From assembly GCA_947493325.1 (NCBI GenBank), contig CANLQI010000001.1, forward strand, positions 376,501 to 440,500: a stretch of DNA of 64,000 bases. Direction: 5' to 3'. Below, in pieces: positions 36,575 to 45,122 of the stretch. Each line of letters opens with the position of its first letter. Position 1 is the first letter of the stretch. The position numbers were made by a program, and so were the translations under genes. The notes beneath the pieces are model-generated. The model was not told the DNA's origin and made no database searches. It saw nothing but the letters and a program-made list of their open reading frames with translations. The stretch is from an uncultured Sphingomonadaceae bacterium. GTDB lineage: Bacteria; Pseudomonadota; Alphaproteobacteria; Sphingomonadales; Sphingomonadaceae.

Positions 36575-37510
36575 ATGGCAGATCCTTATTCCATATTGGG
36601 CGTACCAAAAGGCGCCAGCGAAAAGGAAATCAAGAGTGCCTATCGCAAATTGGCCAAAGAGCTTCATCCTGACCGCAATAAAGGCAATCCCGGATCATCC
36701 GAACGATTTTCCGACGCCACCAAAGCATATGACCTGCTCAGCGATAAGGACAAGCGTGCGCAATTTGACCGCGGCGAAATTGACATGGATGGCAACCCCA
36801 CCGGACCATTTGGCTATGGCGGCGGAGGCGGTGGTTTCCGGCAGGGCGGTTTTAGCCAACCGCAAGGCGGAGGCGGTCAGGGCGGCTTTGCCGACGGCGT
36901 CGATTTCGGAGATATTTTCGACGGCCTGTTTGGCGGCGGCGGACGTACCCAGAGCGGCCAGCAGGGATATACGCGCAGTGCGCCGCCGCCCAAAGGCGCC
37001 AATATTGCCTATAAGCTGGCGGTTGAATTTCTGGACGCGGCGACACTTGCGCCGCAGCGTATTACGCTGTCGGATGGCAAGACAATTGATTTGAAACTGC
37101 CAAAAGGGGTGGAGCACGGAACGCAGATGCGTCTGCCTGGCAAAGGACAGCCGGGGCCGGGGGGCAATGGCGATGCGATTGTGACCATCCATATCAAGCC
37201 GCATATTTTCTTTACGCGCGATGGCGATAATGTACGCCTTGAACTGCCGATAACACTCAAGGAAGCGGTGCTTGGCGGCAAAGTAAAAGTCCCGACTGTC
37301 GAAGGTCCGGTGATGGTAACTATCCCCAAAGGCAGCAACTCAGGCACACATTTGCGCATCAAAGGCCGCGGTTTTACGGGCAGCAATGGCAAACGTGGCA
37401 ACCAGCTTGTCGAACTGCAAATTCACCTGCCCGAAAATGATGCGGCGCTTGAGGAGTTTGTCAAAAGCTGGGAAACTTCCGAAAACGTGCGTGCCGAACT
37501 GGGGGTTTAG
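36575..37510 (+). CDS. DnaJ-class chaperone (CbpA type)
   Basis: The 311-residue J-protein has an N-terminal J domain with the HPD motif (KELHPDRNKG, about residue 30). A Gly-rich linker (about 72-140) and the two C-terminal beta-sandwich domains (RITLSDGKTIDLKLPKGVEH, PITLKEAVLGGKVKVPTVEG) follow. The CxxCxGxG zinc repeats of DnaJ proper are absent, so it is a type II (CbpA-like) co-chaperone of a DnaK. Confidence 0.92.
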   Translation: MADPYSILGVPKGASEKEIKSAYRKLAKELHPDRNKGNPGSSERFSDATKAYDLLSDKDKRAQFDRGEIDMDGNPTGPFGYGGGGGGFRQGGFSQPQGGGGQGGFADGVDFGDIFDGLFGGGGRTQSGQQGYTRSAPPPKGANIAYKLAVEFLDAATLAPQRITLSDGKTIDLKLPKGVEHGTQMRLPGKGQPGPGGNGDAIVTIHIKPHIFFTRDGDNVRLELPITLKEAVLGGKVKVPTVEGPVMVTIPKGSNSGTHLRIKGRGFTGSNGKRGNQLVELQIHLPENDAALEEFVKSWETSENVRAELGV

Positions 37511-37565
37511 GCTTTGCCTCTAAAACGCTCGCTTTATAAATTTTTTTCAGGCATTTTGCACGGCG

Positions 37566-38531
37566 ATGAATAAACCGGATTCCTCAGACGATGCCCGTGA
37601 TGCCGCGATCGATAATGCAACCGAAAGGCACATCCTGAATATCACGGGCCGCCCCCGCAAGTGGATAGATCAGGCACAGTCTGTTGCCGTCGATGTCGCC
37701 AAACATGTGTATGACGATGGTTTCGTGCTTGCGGGCAATTTTGCCTATCTTTCGCTGCTCGCTTTATTCCCGTTTTTTGTCGTGGCGGCATCGCTGGCGG
37801 GCGCTGTGGGGCGGACCGATTATGGATATCAGGCTGTCGAAGCGTTTCTTGCTGCCGTGCCGCCCAGCATGGCGAGCGCTCTGAACGAGCCTGTGCAATC
37901 GGCCATGACAGCGCGCACGGGGCCATTGTTATGGCTGAGCGTTGTGGTCGGGCTGTGGACGACAGCGAGCCTGATTGAAACCATCCGCGATATGATCCGC
38001 CGGTCCTATGAAGTGGTGAGTACCCGCCCGTTCTGGCATTACCGGCTGGGGTCAATTGCGCTGATCGTGGGCGCAGTGGTGCTGACGATATTTGCTTTGA
38101 GCGCGCAGGTCATGTTGAGCGGCGCAGAAGAATTCGTGCAAAGCTATCTGCCCTTTGCCAGCAATACGCTCAATTATATTGCTTGGAGTCAATTATTTAC
38201 AACGCTGGTGCTGTTTGGCGCGCTGTATCTGATTTTCCGGACATTGACGCCCAGCATCTATCGCAAGGCGGGCGCGCCGATCTGGCCGGGACCGTTGTTC
38301 ATAAGCCTGTGGTGGATACTCAATACTAGCTTGATGCCGTTTATTCTGGGCAATTTCGTCAATTATGACCTGACTTACGGCAGCCTAGCCGGCGTGATGG
38401 TCAGTCTGATTTTCTTTTTTCTGATCGGTCTGGGCATGGTAATTGGCGCGGAATTGAACGCGGCGCTTGCACGGGCGCATGATAAAGTCGTAAAAGCAGA
38501 TGATGCAGACGATATATCTGAGGACGAGTGA
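37566..38531 (+). CDS. YihY/virulence factor BrkB family membrane protein
   Basis: The 321-residue product has six or so transmembrane segments. Family blocks are DDGFVLAGNFAYLSLLALFPF, the SLIETIRDMIRRSYEV region, PLFISLWWILNTSLMPFILG and NYDLTYGSLAGVMVSLIFFF. The acidic N- and C-terminal tails are cytoplasmic by the look of the charge pattern. The transport role is unproven for the family. Its stop lies 14 bases before the fabI start. Confidence 0.92.
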   Translation: MNKPDSSDDARDAAIDNATERHILNITGRPRKWIDQAQSVAVDVAKHVYDDGFVLAGNFAYLSLLALFPFFVVAASLAGAVGRTDYGYQAVEAFLAAVPPSMASALNEPVQSAMTARTGPLLWLSVVVGLWTTASLIETIRDMIRRSYEVVSTRPFWHYRLGSIALIVGAVVLTIFALSAQVMLSGAEEFVQSYLPFASNTLNYIAWSQLFTTLVLFGALYLIFRTLTPSIYRKAGAPIWPGPLFISLWWILNTSLMPFILGNFVNYDLTYGSLAGVMVSLIFFFLIGLGMVIGAELNAALARAHDKVVKADDADDISEDE

Positions 38532-38545
38532 GAAAGGCCGGACAT

Positions 38546-39352
38546 ATGGGTGATTTGATGCAGGGTAAACGCGGCCTCATCATGGGGCTCGCGAATAATA
38601 AGTCGCTGGCTTGGGGCATCGCGCAGAAACTTCACGCACAGGGCGCCGAATTGGCTTTTTCCTATCAAGGAGATGCCCTTAAAAAACGCGTTGGCCCGCT
38701 GGCCGAGGAACTGGGCAGCGATTTCCTGATTGAATGTGACGTGTCCAATATGGATGCGCTTGACACCGCATTTGCCGAACTCAAAAGCCGCTGGGACACG
38801 ATTGATTTTGTCGTGCACGCCATCGGATTTTCGGACAAGAATGAGCTGCGCGGCAAATATCTCGACACCAGCCTTGATAACTTCCTGATGACGATGAATA
38901 TTTCCGCCTATTCGCTGGTCGCGGTGGCACAGCGCGCGGCGGCGATGATGCCCGATGGCGGTTCTATCGTGACGCTCACCTATTATGGTGCAGAGAAAGT
39001 CATTCCGCATTATAACGTGATGGGCGTGGCCAAGGCGGCACTGGAAACCAGCGTGCAGTATCTGGCCAATGACCTTGGCCCGGCGAATATCCGGGTCAAC
39101 GCCATTTCAGCAGGGCCAATCAAGACACTGGCGGCGAGCGGCATTGGCGATTTCCGTTATATCCTGAAATGGAATGAATATAATTCGCCGCTGCGCCGCA
39201 ATGTGACGATTGAAGATGTCGGCGGCGCGGGCCTCTATTTCTGTAGCGATCTTTCGTCGGGCGTGACGGGTGAAACCCACCATGTCGATGCAGGCTATCA
39301 TGTCGTCGGCATGAAACAGGAAGACGCACCAGATATTGCGCTTGATACATGA
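38546..39352 (+). CDS. fabI: enoyl-[acyl-carrier-protein] reductase (NADH) FabI
   Basis: FabI reduces trans-2-enoyl-ACP in the last step of each fatty acid elongation cycle and is the triclosan target. The 268-residue SDR-fold protein has the divergent nucleotide motif GLANNKSLAWGIA and the Tyr-x6-Lys catalytic pair in HYNVMGVAKAALE. AGPIKTLAASGIGDF and a C-terminal SSGVTGETHHVDAGYHVVG follow. ATG 38546 (MGDLMQGKRGLIMG) follows GAAAGG; the in-frame ATG at 38528 would overlap yihY. Its stop overlaps the following VOC gene. Confidence 0.96.
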   Translation: MGDLMQGKRGLIMGLANNKSLAWGIAQKLHAQGAELAFSYQGDALKKRVGPLAEELGSDFLIECDVSNMDALDTAFAELKSRWDTIDFVVHAIGFSDKNELRGKYLDTSLDNFLMTMNISAYSLVAVAQRAAAMMPDGGSIVTLTYYGAEKVIPHYNVMGVAKAALETSVQYLANDLGPANIRVNAISAGPIKTLAASGIGDFRYILKWNEYNSPLRRNVTIEDVGGAGLYFCSDLSSGVTGETHHVDAGYHVVGMKQEDAPDIALDT

Positions 39353-39717
39353 GCGTCTCCAGCGTGCAAATCGATCATGTCCAAATCGCAATGCCCGAAA
39401 ACAGCGAAAGCCAGGCCCGTTATTTTTTTAGCGAGCTTCTGGGCCTGAAAGAAATTCCAAAGCCAGTTGATATGGCAAAACGGGGTGGTTGCTGGTTTGA
39501 AGTTGGTGATCAACAGCTGCATTGCGGTGTTGAGCCGAATTTTCGGCCAGCTCTCAAAGCACATATAGCTTTGTCTGTTGATCATCTTGATGAATTGCGC
39601 GCAAAACTGGAAATTGCAGGCCATATAACGCATGATGACAATATGATTGAGGGTCGAAACAGGTTCTTTACCAAGGATCCGTTTGGTAATCGCATCGAAT
39701 TTATGGATAAGATATGA
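39349..39717 (+). CDS. VOC family protein
   Basis: The 122-residue single-module VOC protein begins [20 protein letters not shown], a His metal-ligand position, and ends [17 protein letters not shown] with the ligand Glu. The reaction is unknown. It is tightly placed: the start overlaps fabI (ATGA) and its stop overlaps aroC (ATGA), so the three genes are translationally coupled. Its codons are more AT-rich than those of fabI and aroC. Confidence 0.87.
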   Translation: MSVSSVQIDHVQIAMPENSESQARYFFSELLGLKEIPKPVDMAKRGGCWFEVGDQQLHCGVEPNFRPALKAHIALSVDHLDELRAKLEIAGHITHDDNMIEGRNRFFTKDPFGNRIEFMDKI

Positions 39718-40784
39718 GCTATAACAGCTTCGGCCGCATATTCCGTTTTACCACTTGGGGGGAGAGCCATGGACCTGCGCTCGGCGTAGTCGTGGATGGC
39801 TGCCCACCCAGGCTGGAGATCAGCCCTGACCATATCCAACCCTATCTGGATGCGCGGAGGCCCGGCCAGTCAAAATACACTACACAGCGGCGCGAGGCAG
39901 ACGAGGTGAAAATTCTGTCTGGTGTGTTCGAGGGCAAAACGACGGGTACGCCGATATCGCTGATGATTGAGAATACTGACCAGCGGTCAAAGGATTATAG
40001 CGAGGTCGCGAAAGCCTATCGCCCCGGTCATGCCGATTACAGCTATGATGCGAAGTACGGGCTTAGGGACTACCGCGGTGGCGGACGTTCCAGCGCGCGC
40101 GAAACGGCAGCACGGGTGGCGGCGGGCGCGGTGGCGCGGCTGGTTATTTCTGAAGTCACTATTCTTGCCTATGTCTGTGAAATAGGCGGCGATGCGATTG
40201 ATCATGCGAATTTTGATGCGGGCGAAATTGGCCGTAACCCGTTTTTCTGCCCCGATGCCGAGGCAGCGAAGCGCTGGGAAAAACTGGTGGATGACGCGCG
40301 CAAGGATGGCAGCTCGCTGGGCGCTGTTGTCGAATGTGTGGCAACAGGCGCTCCCGCCGGATGGGGCGCGCCTGTCTATGCCAAGATGGACAGCGAGCTG
40401 GCCGCAGCCATGATGACGATTAACGCCACCAAGGGCGTGGAAATTGGCGATGGCTTTGCCGCAGCGCGGCTGCGCGGCGAGGAAAATGCCGATGCGATGC
40501 GACCGGGTAAAGACGGCAGGCCCGAATTTGCCGCCAACCATGCGGGCGGCACGGCGGGCGGTATATCCACCGGGCAACCGATTGTGTGCCGCACCGCGTT
40601 CAAGCCGACAAGTTCCATCCTGACACCCGTTGACACTATCACCCGTGATGGTGAGGCCACCGAAATAGTCACCAAGGGCCGCCATGATCCATGTGTGGGC
40701 ATTCGCGGCACACCGGTGGTGGAGGCAATGATGGCGCTGGTTCTTGCCGATCAGAAACTGTTGCACCGGGCTCAATGTGGATGA
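39714..40784 (+). CDS. aroC: chorismate synthase
   Basis: AroC converts EPSP to chorismate with reduced FMN, the last common step of aromatic biosynthesis. The 356 residues show the N-terminal [20 protein letters not shown], signatures around [14 protein letters not shown] and [20 protein letters not shown]. The loop [25 protein letters not shown] (in part) and the [11 protein letters not shown] block follow. The start overlaps the VOC stop. Length is normal. Confidence 0.98.
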   Translation: MSYNSFGRIFRFTTWGESHGPALGVVVDGCPPRLEISPDHIQPYLDARRPGQSKYTTQRREADEVKILSGVFEGKTTGTPISLMIENTDQRSKDYSEVAKAYRPGHADYSYDAKYGLRDYRGGGRSSARETAARVAAGAVARLVISEVTILAYVCEIGGDAIDHANFDAGEIGRNPFFCPDAEAAKRWEKLVDDARKDGSSLGAVVECVATGAPAGWGAPVYAKMDSELAAAMMTINATKGVEIGDGFAAARLRGEENADAMRPGKDGRPEFAANHAGGTAGGISTGQPIVCRTAFKPTSSILTPVDTITRDGEATEIVTKGRHDPCVGIRGTPVVEAMMALVLADQKLLHRAQCG

Positions 40785-40854
40785 TGCGCGGATAATCTTG
40801 TTTTACAAGCAGACATTGTCATATAAGCCATGTCGCAAGGGATATTTTTAAAGC

Positions 40855-42642
40855 ATGCTCGACCTGATCCGCGCGACTATCGGCACTTATGAGGCCGAGA
40901 TTGGCTTGTTCATTTTGGCCACTATGTTTGTGGCTTTTGCCACCGAACGCTTTCCCGCGGCCGTTGTTGCCATATTGGGGGCGTGCGCATTTCTGTTTCT
41001 CGGAATTATCGACTCTGACGGATTATTCTCATCCTTTTCAAACACCGCGCCGATAACGATTGGCGCGATGTTTATTCTTTCGGGCGCACTGCTGCGCACC
41101 GGCACGATTGATGCCATTGCCGGTATGATTATCCGGCGGGCGCGAAAGCACCCCAAACTTGCCGTGGCAGAGATGTTTCTGGGTGCTTATGTTGCTTCTG
41201 CTTTTATGAACAACACACCGGTTGTGGTGGTGATGATCCCGATCATCATGCGGCTCGCCCGGGCCACTGGGTTTTCCGCAAAAAAGCTGCTTATTCCGCT
41301 TAGCTTCGTGTGCATTTTGGGCGGTACGACCACCCTGATCGGTACTTCGACCAACCTGATTGTCGATGCGGTGGCGCGCGATTCTGGGCTGGAGCCATTT
41401 GGTATATTCGAAATCACGCCTTTCGGCCTTGTGGCCGGTGTGGCCGGCATGATCATGCTCGCGCTGTTCAGCAGCTGGCTATTGCCAAGCGATGACAGCT
41501 CGATCCGGCCCGCCGACAGCAATGAGAACATGTTTCTGACCGAATTGACGGTGCGCAATGCATCTGCGGATAACGGCAAGCAGCTGGGCGATGTGGCTTT
41601 GTCCAAACGCGCGAATATCCAGATCAAGGCGATCAAGCGCGATGACCTGTTTATCCGCCATGATCTGGATCAGGTCTATCTGGAACCCGATGACCGGATT
41701 GTGGTGCAGCTGGATCTCGCGGAACTTATGTCGCTGCGCACCAGCGATGATTATAAGGTCGGCATAGTGCGCAAGGGTGATGCGGGCGCCATGGGTGAAG
41801 AAGTGGTGGAGGCGATGATTTCACCGCAGCACCCCAGCATCGGTCAGCGGCTGTTCGACATTCCGTTCCTGTCGCAAAATAACGTGCGGATATTGGGCCT
41901 CAGCCGCTATCGCAATTTGCCGCGCAGTGACTTGCCCAATGCGAAAATTCATGCCGCCGACCGCGTGCTTGTTACGGGATCGAAAGATGACATTGCGCGC
42001 ATGTATGAAAATACCAACCTGATCGGTATTGCGGAAACAAAAACTCGCGCTTTCCGGCGTGACCGTGCGCCAATAGCGATCGCGGCGCTTGCCGCAGTGG
42101 TGATTTTATCTGCGCTCAATTTTCTGTCCATTGCCGTGGCCGCGATACTGGGTGTGGGCGCCATCCTTCTGGCCCGCTGTATCGATGCCGAGGAAGCATG
42201 GAGCTCAATCGACGGAAGCGTTCTGGTGCTGATCTTTGGCATGCTGGCGGTAGGGCTCGGTTTGCAGGAAGCGGGCAGTGTGGATCTGCTTGTGTCGGCG
42301 CTAACACCGTTTCTTGCGGATATGCCGCCATGGGCATTGCTGTTCGCAGTCTATGCTTTTTCGGTGTTGATGACCGAAATGATCACCAACAATGCGGTGG
42401 CCATTCTGGTGACGCCAGTCGTTATCACCCTGGCCGCTGATCTGGGGGTTGATCCGCGGCCATTGGTGGTTGCCGTGATGTTTGCCGCATCGGCCAGCTT
42501 TGCAACGCCGATTGGCTATCAAACCAACACATTGGTTTATGCGGCCGGCAATTACCGTTTCACCGACTTTTTCAAGGCGGGCATCCCGCTGACGCTGGGC
42601 GTGGGCTTTGCCACCTGTCTTGCGATTTCATACTTTATGTAA
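40855..42642 (+). CDS. SLC13 family transporter with two RCK_C domains
   Basis: This is a divalent-anion:sodium symporter type protein of 595 residues. The N-terminal half has about five membrane segments with FMNNTPVVVVMIPI and CILGGTTTLIGTSTNLIVDA. A cytoplasmic insert (about 218-395) carries two TrkA-C (RCK_C) domains, and the C-terminal half repeats the fold with MTEMITNNAVAILVTPVVIT and FATPIGYQTNTLVYAAGNYR. Substrate (sulfate, dicarboxylate or other) cannot be told; the RCK_C insert is common in bacterial members. It is not obviously linked to its neighbours. Confidence 0.9.
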   Translation: MLDLIRATIGTYEAEIGLFILATMFVAFATERFPAAVVAILGACAFLFLGIIDSDGLFSSFSNTAPITIGAMFILSGALLRTGTIDAIAGMIIRRARKHPKLAVAEMFLGAYVASAFMNNTPVVVVMIPIIMRLARATGFSAKKLLIPLSFVCILGGTTTLIGTSTNLIVDAVARDSGLEPFGIFEITPFGLVAGVAGMIMLALFSSWLLPSDDSSIRPADSNENMFLTELTVRNASADNGKQLGDVALSKRANIQIKAIKRDDLFIRHDLDQVYLEPDDRIVVQLDLAELMSLRTSDDYKVGIVRKGDAGAMGEEVVEAMISPQHPSIGQRLFDIPFLSQNNVRILGLSRYRNLPRSDLPNAKIHAADRVLVTGSKDDIARMYENTNLIGIAETKTRAFRRDRAPIAIAALAAVVILSALNFLSIAVAAILGVGAILLARCIDAEEAWSSIDGSVLVLIFGMLAVGLGLQEAGSVDLLVSALTPFLADMPPWALLFAVYAFSVLMTEMITNNAVAILVTPVVITLAADLGVDPRPLVVAVMFAASASFATPIGYQTNTLVYAAGNYRFTDFFKAGIPLTLGVGFATCLAISYFM

Positions 42643-42708
42643 ATATCTTGCGGCAGCGCGGCACAGCGTCTAGCTTTCGTGCAAAATCATAGATGTCGGG
42701 GAGGCACG

Positions 42709-43947
42709 ATGCTGAAATTCTGGTTCGCTATTCCGCTGTGGCAGCGTGTTATTGCCGCGCTGATATTGGGCATATTGACGGGGTATCTGTGGGGACCGGA
42801 CGCGGCATCTATCAAATGGATCGGTGATTTCTTTATCGCTTCGATCAAAATGCTGGTCGTGCCATTGATATTCTTTTCGCTCGTATCGGGTGTGGCCGCC
42901 ATTGGTGACATTGCCAAATTGGGCAAAGTGGGCGGCCGCGCGCTGCTTATCTTTGTGATTACAGGCCAGATCGCTGTCTGGTTGGGTCTCGCGCTTGGCA
43001 CGTTCGTCAAGCCCGGCCTTGGTATTGACACCAGCAATATTGAAATGGGTCCCGTGCCAGAGCCCAATGATTCCAGCTGGACCGACATGATTATATCGAT
43101 GGTCCCGCAAAGTCCGGTGCAGACGATGGCCGATGTCAATGTGCTGCCGCTGATCGTCTTTGCGCTGCTGGTCGGTATCGGCATATTGATGGCGAAGGAA
43201 GAGGGCGAACCGGTTGCCAAGATTTTCGACAGCGGCGCGGTCATCATGCAAAAAGTAACGATGATTGTCATGGAGCTGACCCCGTTCGGGGTGTTCGCGC
43301 TGATGGCCTGGGTGGCCGGAACGCTTGGCTTTGATGCGCTCACCGCGCTCGCCAAGCTGGTCGGGCTCAACTATCTGGGCTGCCTGCTGATTATTCTGGG
43401 CATTTATTCGGTGATGATCAAATTCATCGCCAGACTGCCGGTGATCGACTTTTTCCGCGGCATCGCCGATGCCATTGCGGTCAGCTATTCCACCGCATCT
43501 TCCAATGCGACCCTGCCTGTAACGCTGCGCTGTACGCAGCGCAATCTGGGCGTGTCGCAGCCGGTGTCGAGCTTTGTCGTATCATTGGGCGCGACCATCA
43601 ATATGAACGGTACCGCGATGTATCTGGGCCTTGCCACTCTGTTCGGGGCGCAGATATTTGGCGTGGATTTGAGCTGGGGCGATTATTTCATGATTTCCAT
43701 CACCGCGACGCTGGGCGCAGTGGGCGCGGCAGGTATTCCGGGTGCGGGCCTTATCATGATGGCGCTGGTGTTCGGCAGTGTCGGCGTGCCGCTGGAAACC
43801 ATTGCCTTTGTCGCCGGTGTTGACCGGATTATGGATATGATGCGCACCACCACCAATGTCAGCGGCGATGCTGCCGTGGCGACGACTGTGGCCAGCATGA
43901 CGGGCGAGATCGACCGCGCGGAAATGATCAGCGCGGATGATGTTTAG
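42709..43947 (+). CDS. dicarboxylate/amino acid:cation symporter (DAACS family)
   Basis: The 412-residue glutamate/dicarboxylate-type symporter has eight membrane segments, a serine-rich re-entrant loop (SYSTASSNATLPVTLRCT, about residue 263) and MNGTA in place of the NMDGT motif. A second hairpin reads GAVGAAGIPGAGLIMM, followed by the DRIMDMMRTTTNVSGDA block that holds substrate-binding Asp and Asn. ATG 42709 follows a strong GGGGAGG; the in-frame start at 42679 is less likely. It overlaps the next gene by 11 bases. Confidence 0.93.
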   Translation: MLKFWFAIPLWQRVIAALILGILTGYLWGPDAASIKWIGDFFIASIKMLVVPLIFFSLVSGVAAIGDIAKLGKVGGRALLIFVITGQIAVWLGLALGTFVKPGLGIDTSNIEMGPVPEPNDSSWTDMIISMVPQSPVQTMADVNVLPLIVFALLVGIGILMAKEEGEPVAKIFDSGAVIMQKVTMIVMELTPFGVFALMAWVAGTLGFDALTALAKLVGLNYLGCLLIILGIYSVMIKFIARLPVIDFFRGIADAIAVSYSTASSNATLPVTLRCTQRNLGVSQPVSSFVVSLGATINMNGTAMYLGLATLFGAQIFGVDLSWGDYFMISITATLGAVGAAGIPGAGLIMMALVFGSVGVPLETIAFVAGVDRIMDMMRTTTNVSGDAAVATTVASMTGEIDRAEMISADDV

Positions 43948-44386
43948 GGCCATATTGCGCGCACTGGCGCCGCTTGCGGCGATGCTGACCCTTTCCGCCT
44001 GTGCGCATGTACCCGCAGTGGCTCCGTCCAGCGAATTGCGCACGGCCTCTGCCTATGTTGATGCCTATAACAGCCGCGATCTGCCCGCTATGCTGGCGCT
44101 GATGCATGATAACGTGCAATGGCTCAGCGTTGCAGACAGCAAGGTGGAGGTCTTCGCCAATGGCAAGGCAGACCTTGCGAGGCAAATGGAAAGCTATCTT
44201 GCATCGCCCACGGCAACCACCAGCGAAATCGATGGCAGCGTGCGCGACGGTCGTTTTGTGGCCGTGCGCGAAATTGCACGCTGGACTGACGGCGAAGGCA
44301 ACCTCAAGTCACAGTCTGCGCTGGCCGTCTATGAAATCGAGGGCGGACTGGTCCGCCGCGTGTGGTATTACCCCGAGACGAAGTAA
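43937..44386 (+). CDS. NTF2-like (SnoaL-type) lipoprotein
   Basis: The 149-residue protein begins with a signal peptide and lipobox (LTLSAC). The mature part has the nuclear transport factor 2-like fold pattern (SAYVDAYNSRDLPAMLALMH, DNVQWLSV, FANGKADLARQMESYL, YEIEGGLVRRVWYY). Function is unknown. Two adjacent ATGs (43937, 43940) are possible starts. It overlaps the symporter stop and converges on nth, meeting it end to end without a spacer. Confidence 0.8.
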   Translation: MMFRAILRALAPLAAMLTLSACAHVPAVAPSSELRTASAYVDAYNSRDLPAMLALMHDNVQWLSVADSKVEVFANGKADLARQMESYLASPTATTSEIDGSVRDGRFVAVREIARWTDGEGNLKSQSALAVYEIEGGLVRRVWYYPETK

Positions 44387-45037
44387 TCACCGCCCCTTCG
44401 GTTTTTCCGTCACTTTCTTTTTGAACCGGCACAGGTCCGTGACATTGCAGCGCCAGCATTCCGGCGTGCGTGCTTTGCACACGTAGCGCCCGTGCAGGAT
44501 CAGCCAGTGGTGCGCATGCACTCGGAACGGCGCGGGCGTTCCCTTATCGAGCTTTTTCTCGACAGCCAGCGGCGTCTTGCCGGGTGCAAGGCCGGTGCGG
44601 TTACCGACGCGGAAAATATGCGTGTCGACCGCGAATGTCTCCGCGCCAAATGCGCAGTTCATCACCACATTGGCGGTCTTGCGGCCCACACCGGGCAGGG
44701 TGGTGAGCATGTCGCGGTCTTCGGGCACTTCGCCGCCATGCGCGTTTACGAGAATCTCCGCCATGGCGATCACGTTTTTCGCCTTGGTGTTATACAGACC
44801 AATCGTTTTGATATGCTCTTTCAGGCCGGTTTCGCCCAGTTCCAGCATCTGCGCGGGCGTTTGCACTTTTGCGAATAGCGCGCGGGTCGCCTTGTTCACC
44901 CCCACATCGGTTGATTGCGCCGACAGCGTAACCGCGACAAGAAGCTGGTAGACATTGCCGTAATTCAGCTCGGTCTCCGGCGCCGGATTGTCGGCGGCCA
45001 GGCGGCTGTAAAATTCGAAGATATCGTCTTTTTTCAT
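44387..45037 (-). CDS. nth: endonuclease III
   Basis: Nth is a DNA glycosylase/AP lyase for oxidised pyrimidines. The 216-residue product has the helix-hairpin-helix with catalytic Lys (LPGVGRKTANVV), the catalytic Asp in AVDTHIFRV, and the C-terminal iron-sulfur cluster C-x6-C-x2-C-x5-C (CKARTPECWRCNVTDLC). ATG 45037 (MKKDDIFEFYSRL) fits the family start; the longer frame to 45073 adds an unlikely leader. Confidence 0.96.
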   Translation of the reverse strand: MKKDDIFEFYSRLAADNPAPETELNYGNVYQLLVAVTLSAQSTDVGVNKATRALFAKVQTPAQMLELGETGLKEHIKTIGLYNTKAKNVIAMAEILVNAHGGEVPEDRDMLTTLPGVGRKTANVVMNCAFGAETFAVDTHIFRVGNRTGLAPGKTPLAVEKKLDKGTPAPFRVHAHHWLILHGRYVCKARTPECWRCNVTDLCRFKKKVTEKPKGR

Positions 45038-45071
45038 GGGTGCAACCATGGCTGCTGAATACCCAATATGC

Positions 45072-45106
45072 AACCGGCCCCCGCAAGATTTCTCCGCAGG
45101 GGCCGG
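45072..45106 (-). terminator. hairpin after the 566-residue gene
   Basis: ACCGGCCCC (45072-45080) pairs with GGGGCCGGT (45098-45106). It lies between the stop of the minus-strand hypothetical gene and nth. There is no clear T-run, so termination is only likely. Confidence 0.5.
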
Positions 45107-45122
45107 TCATCATACTGCTATA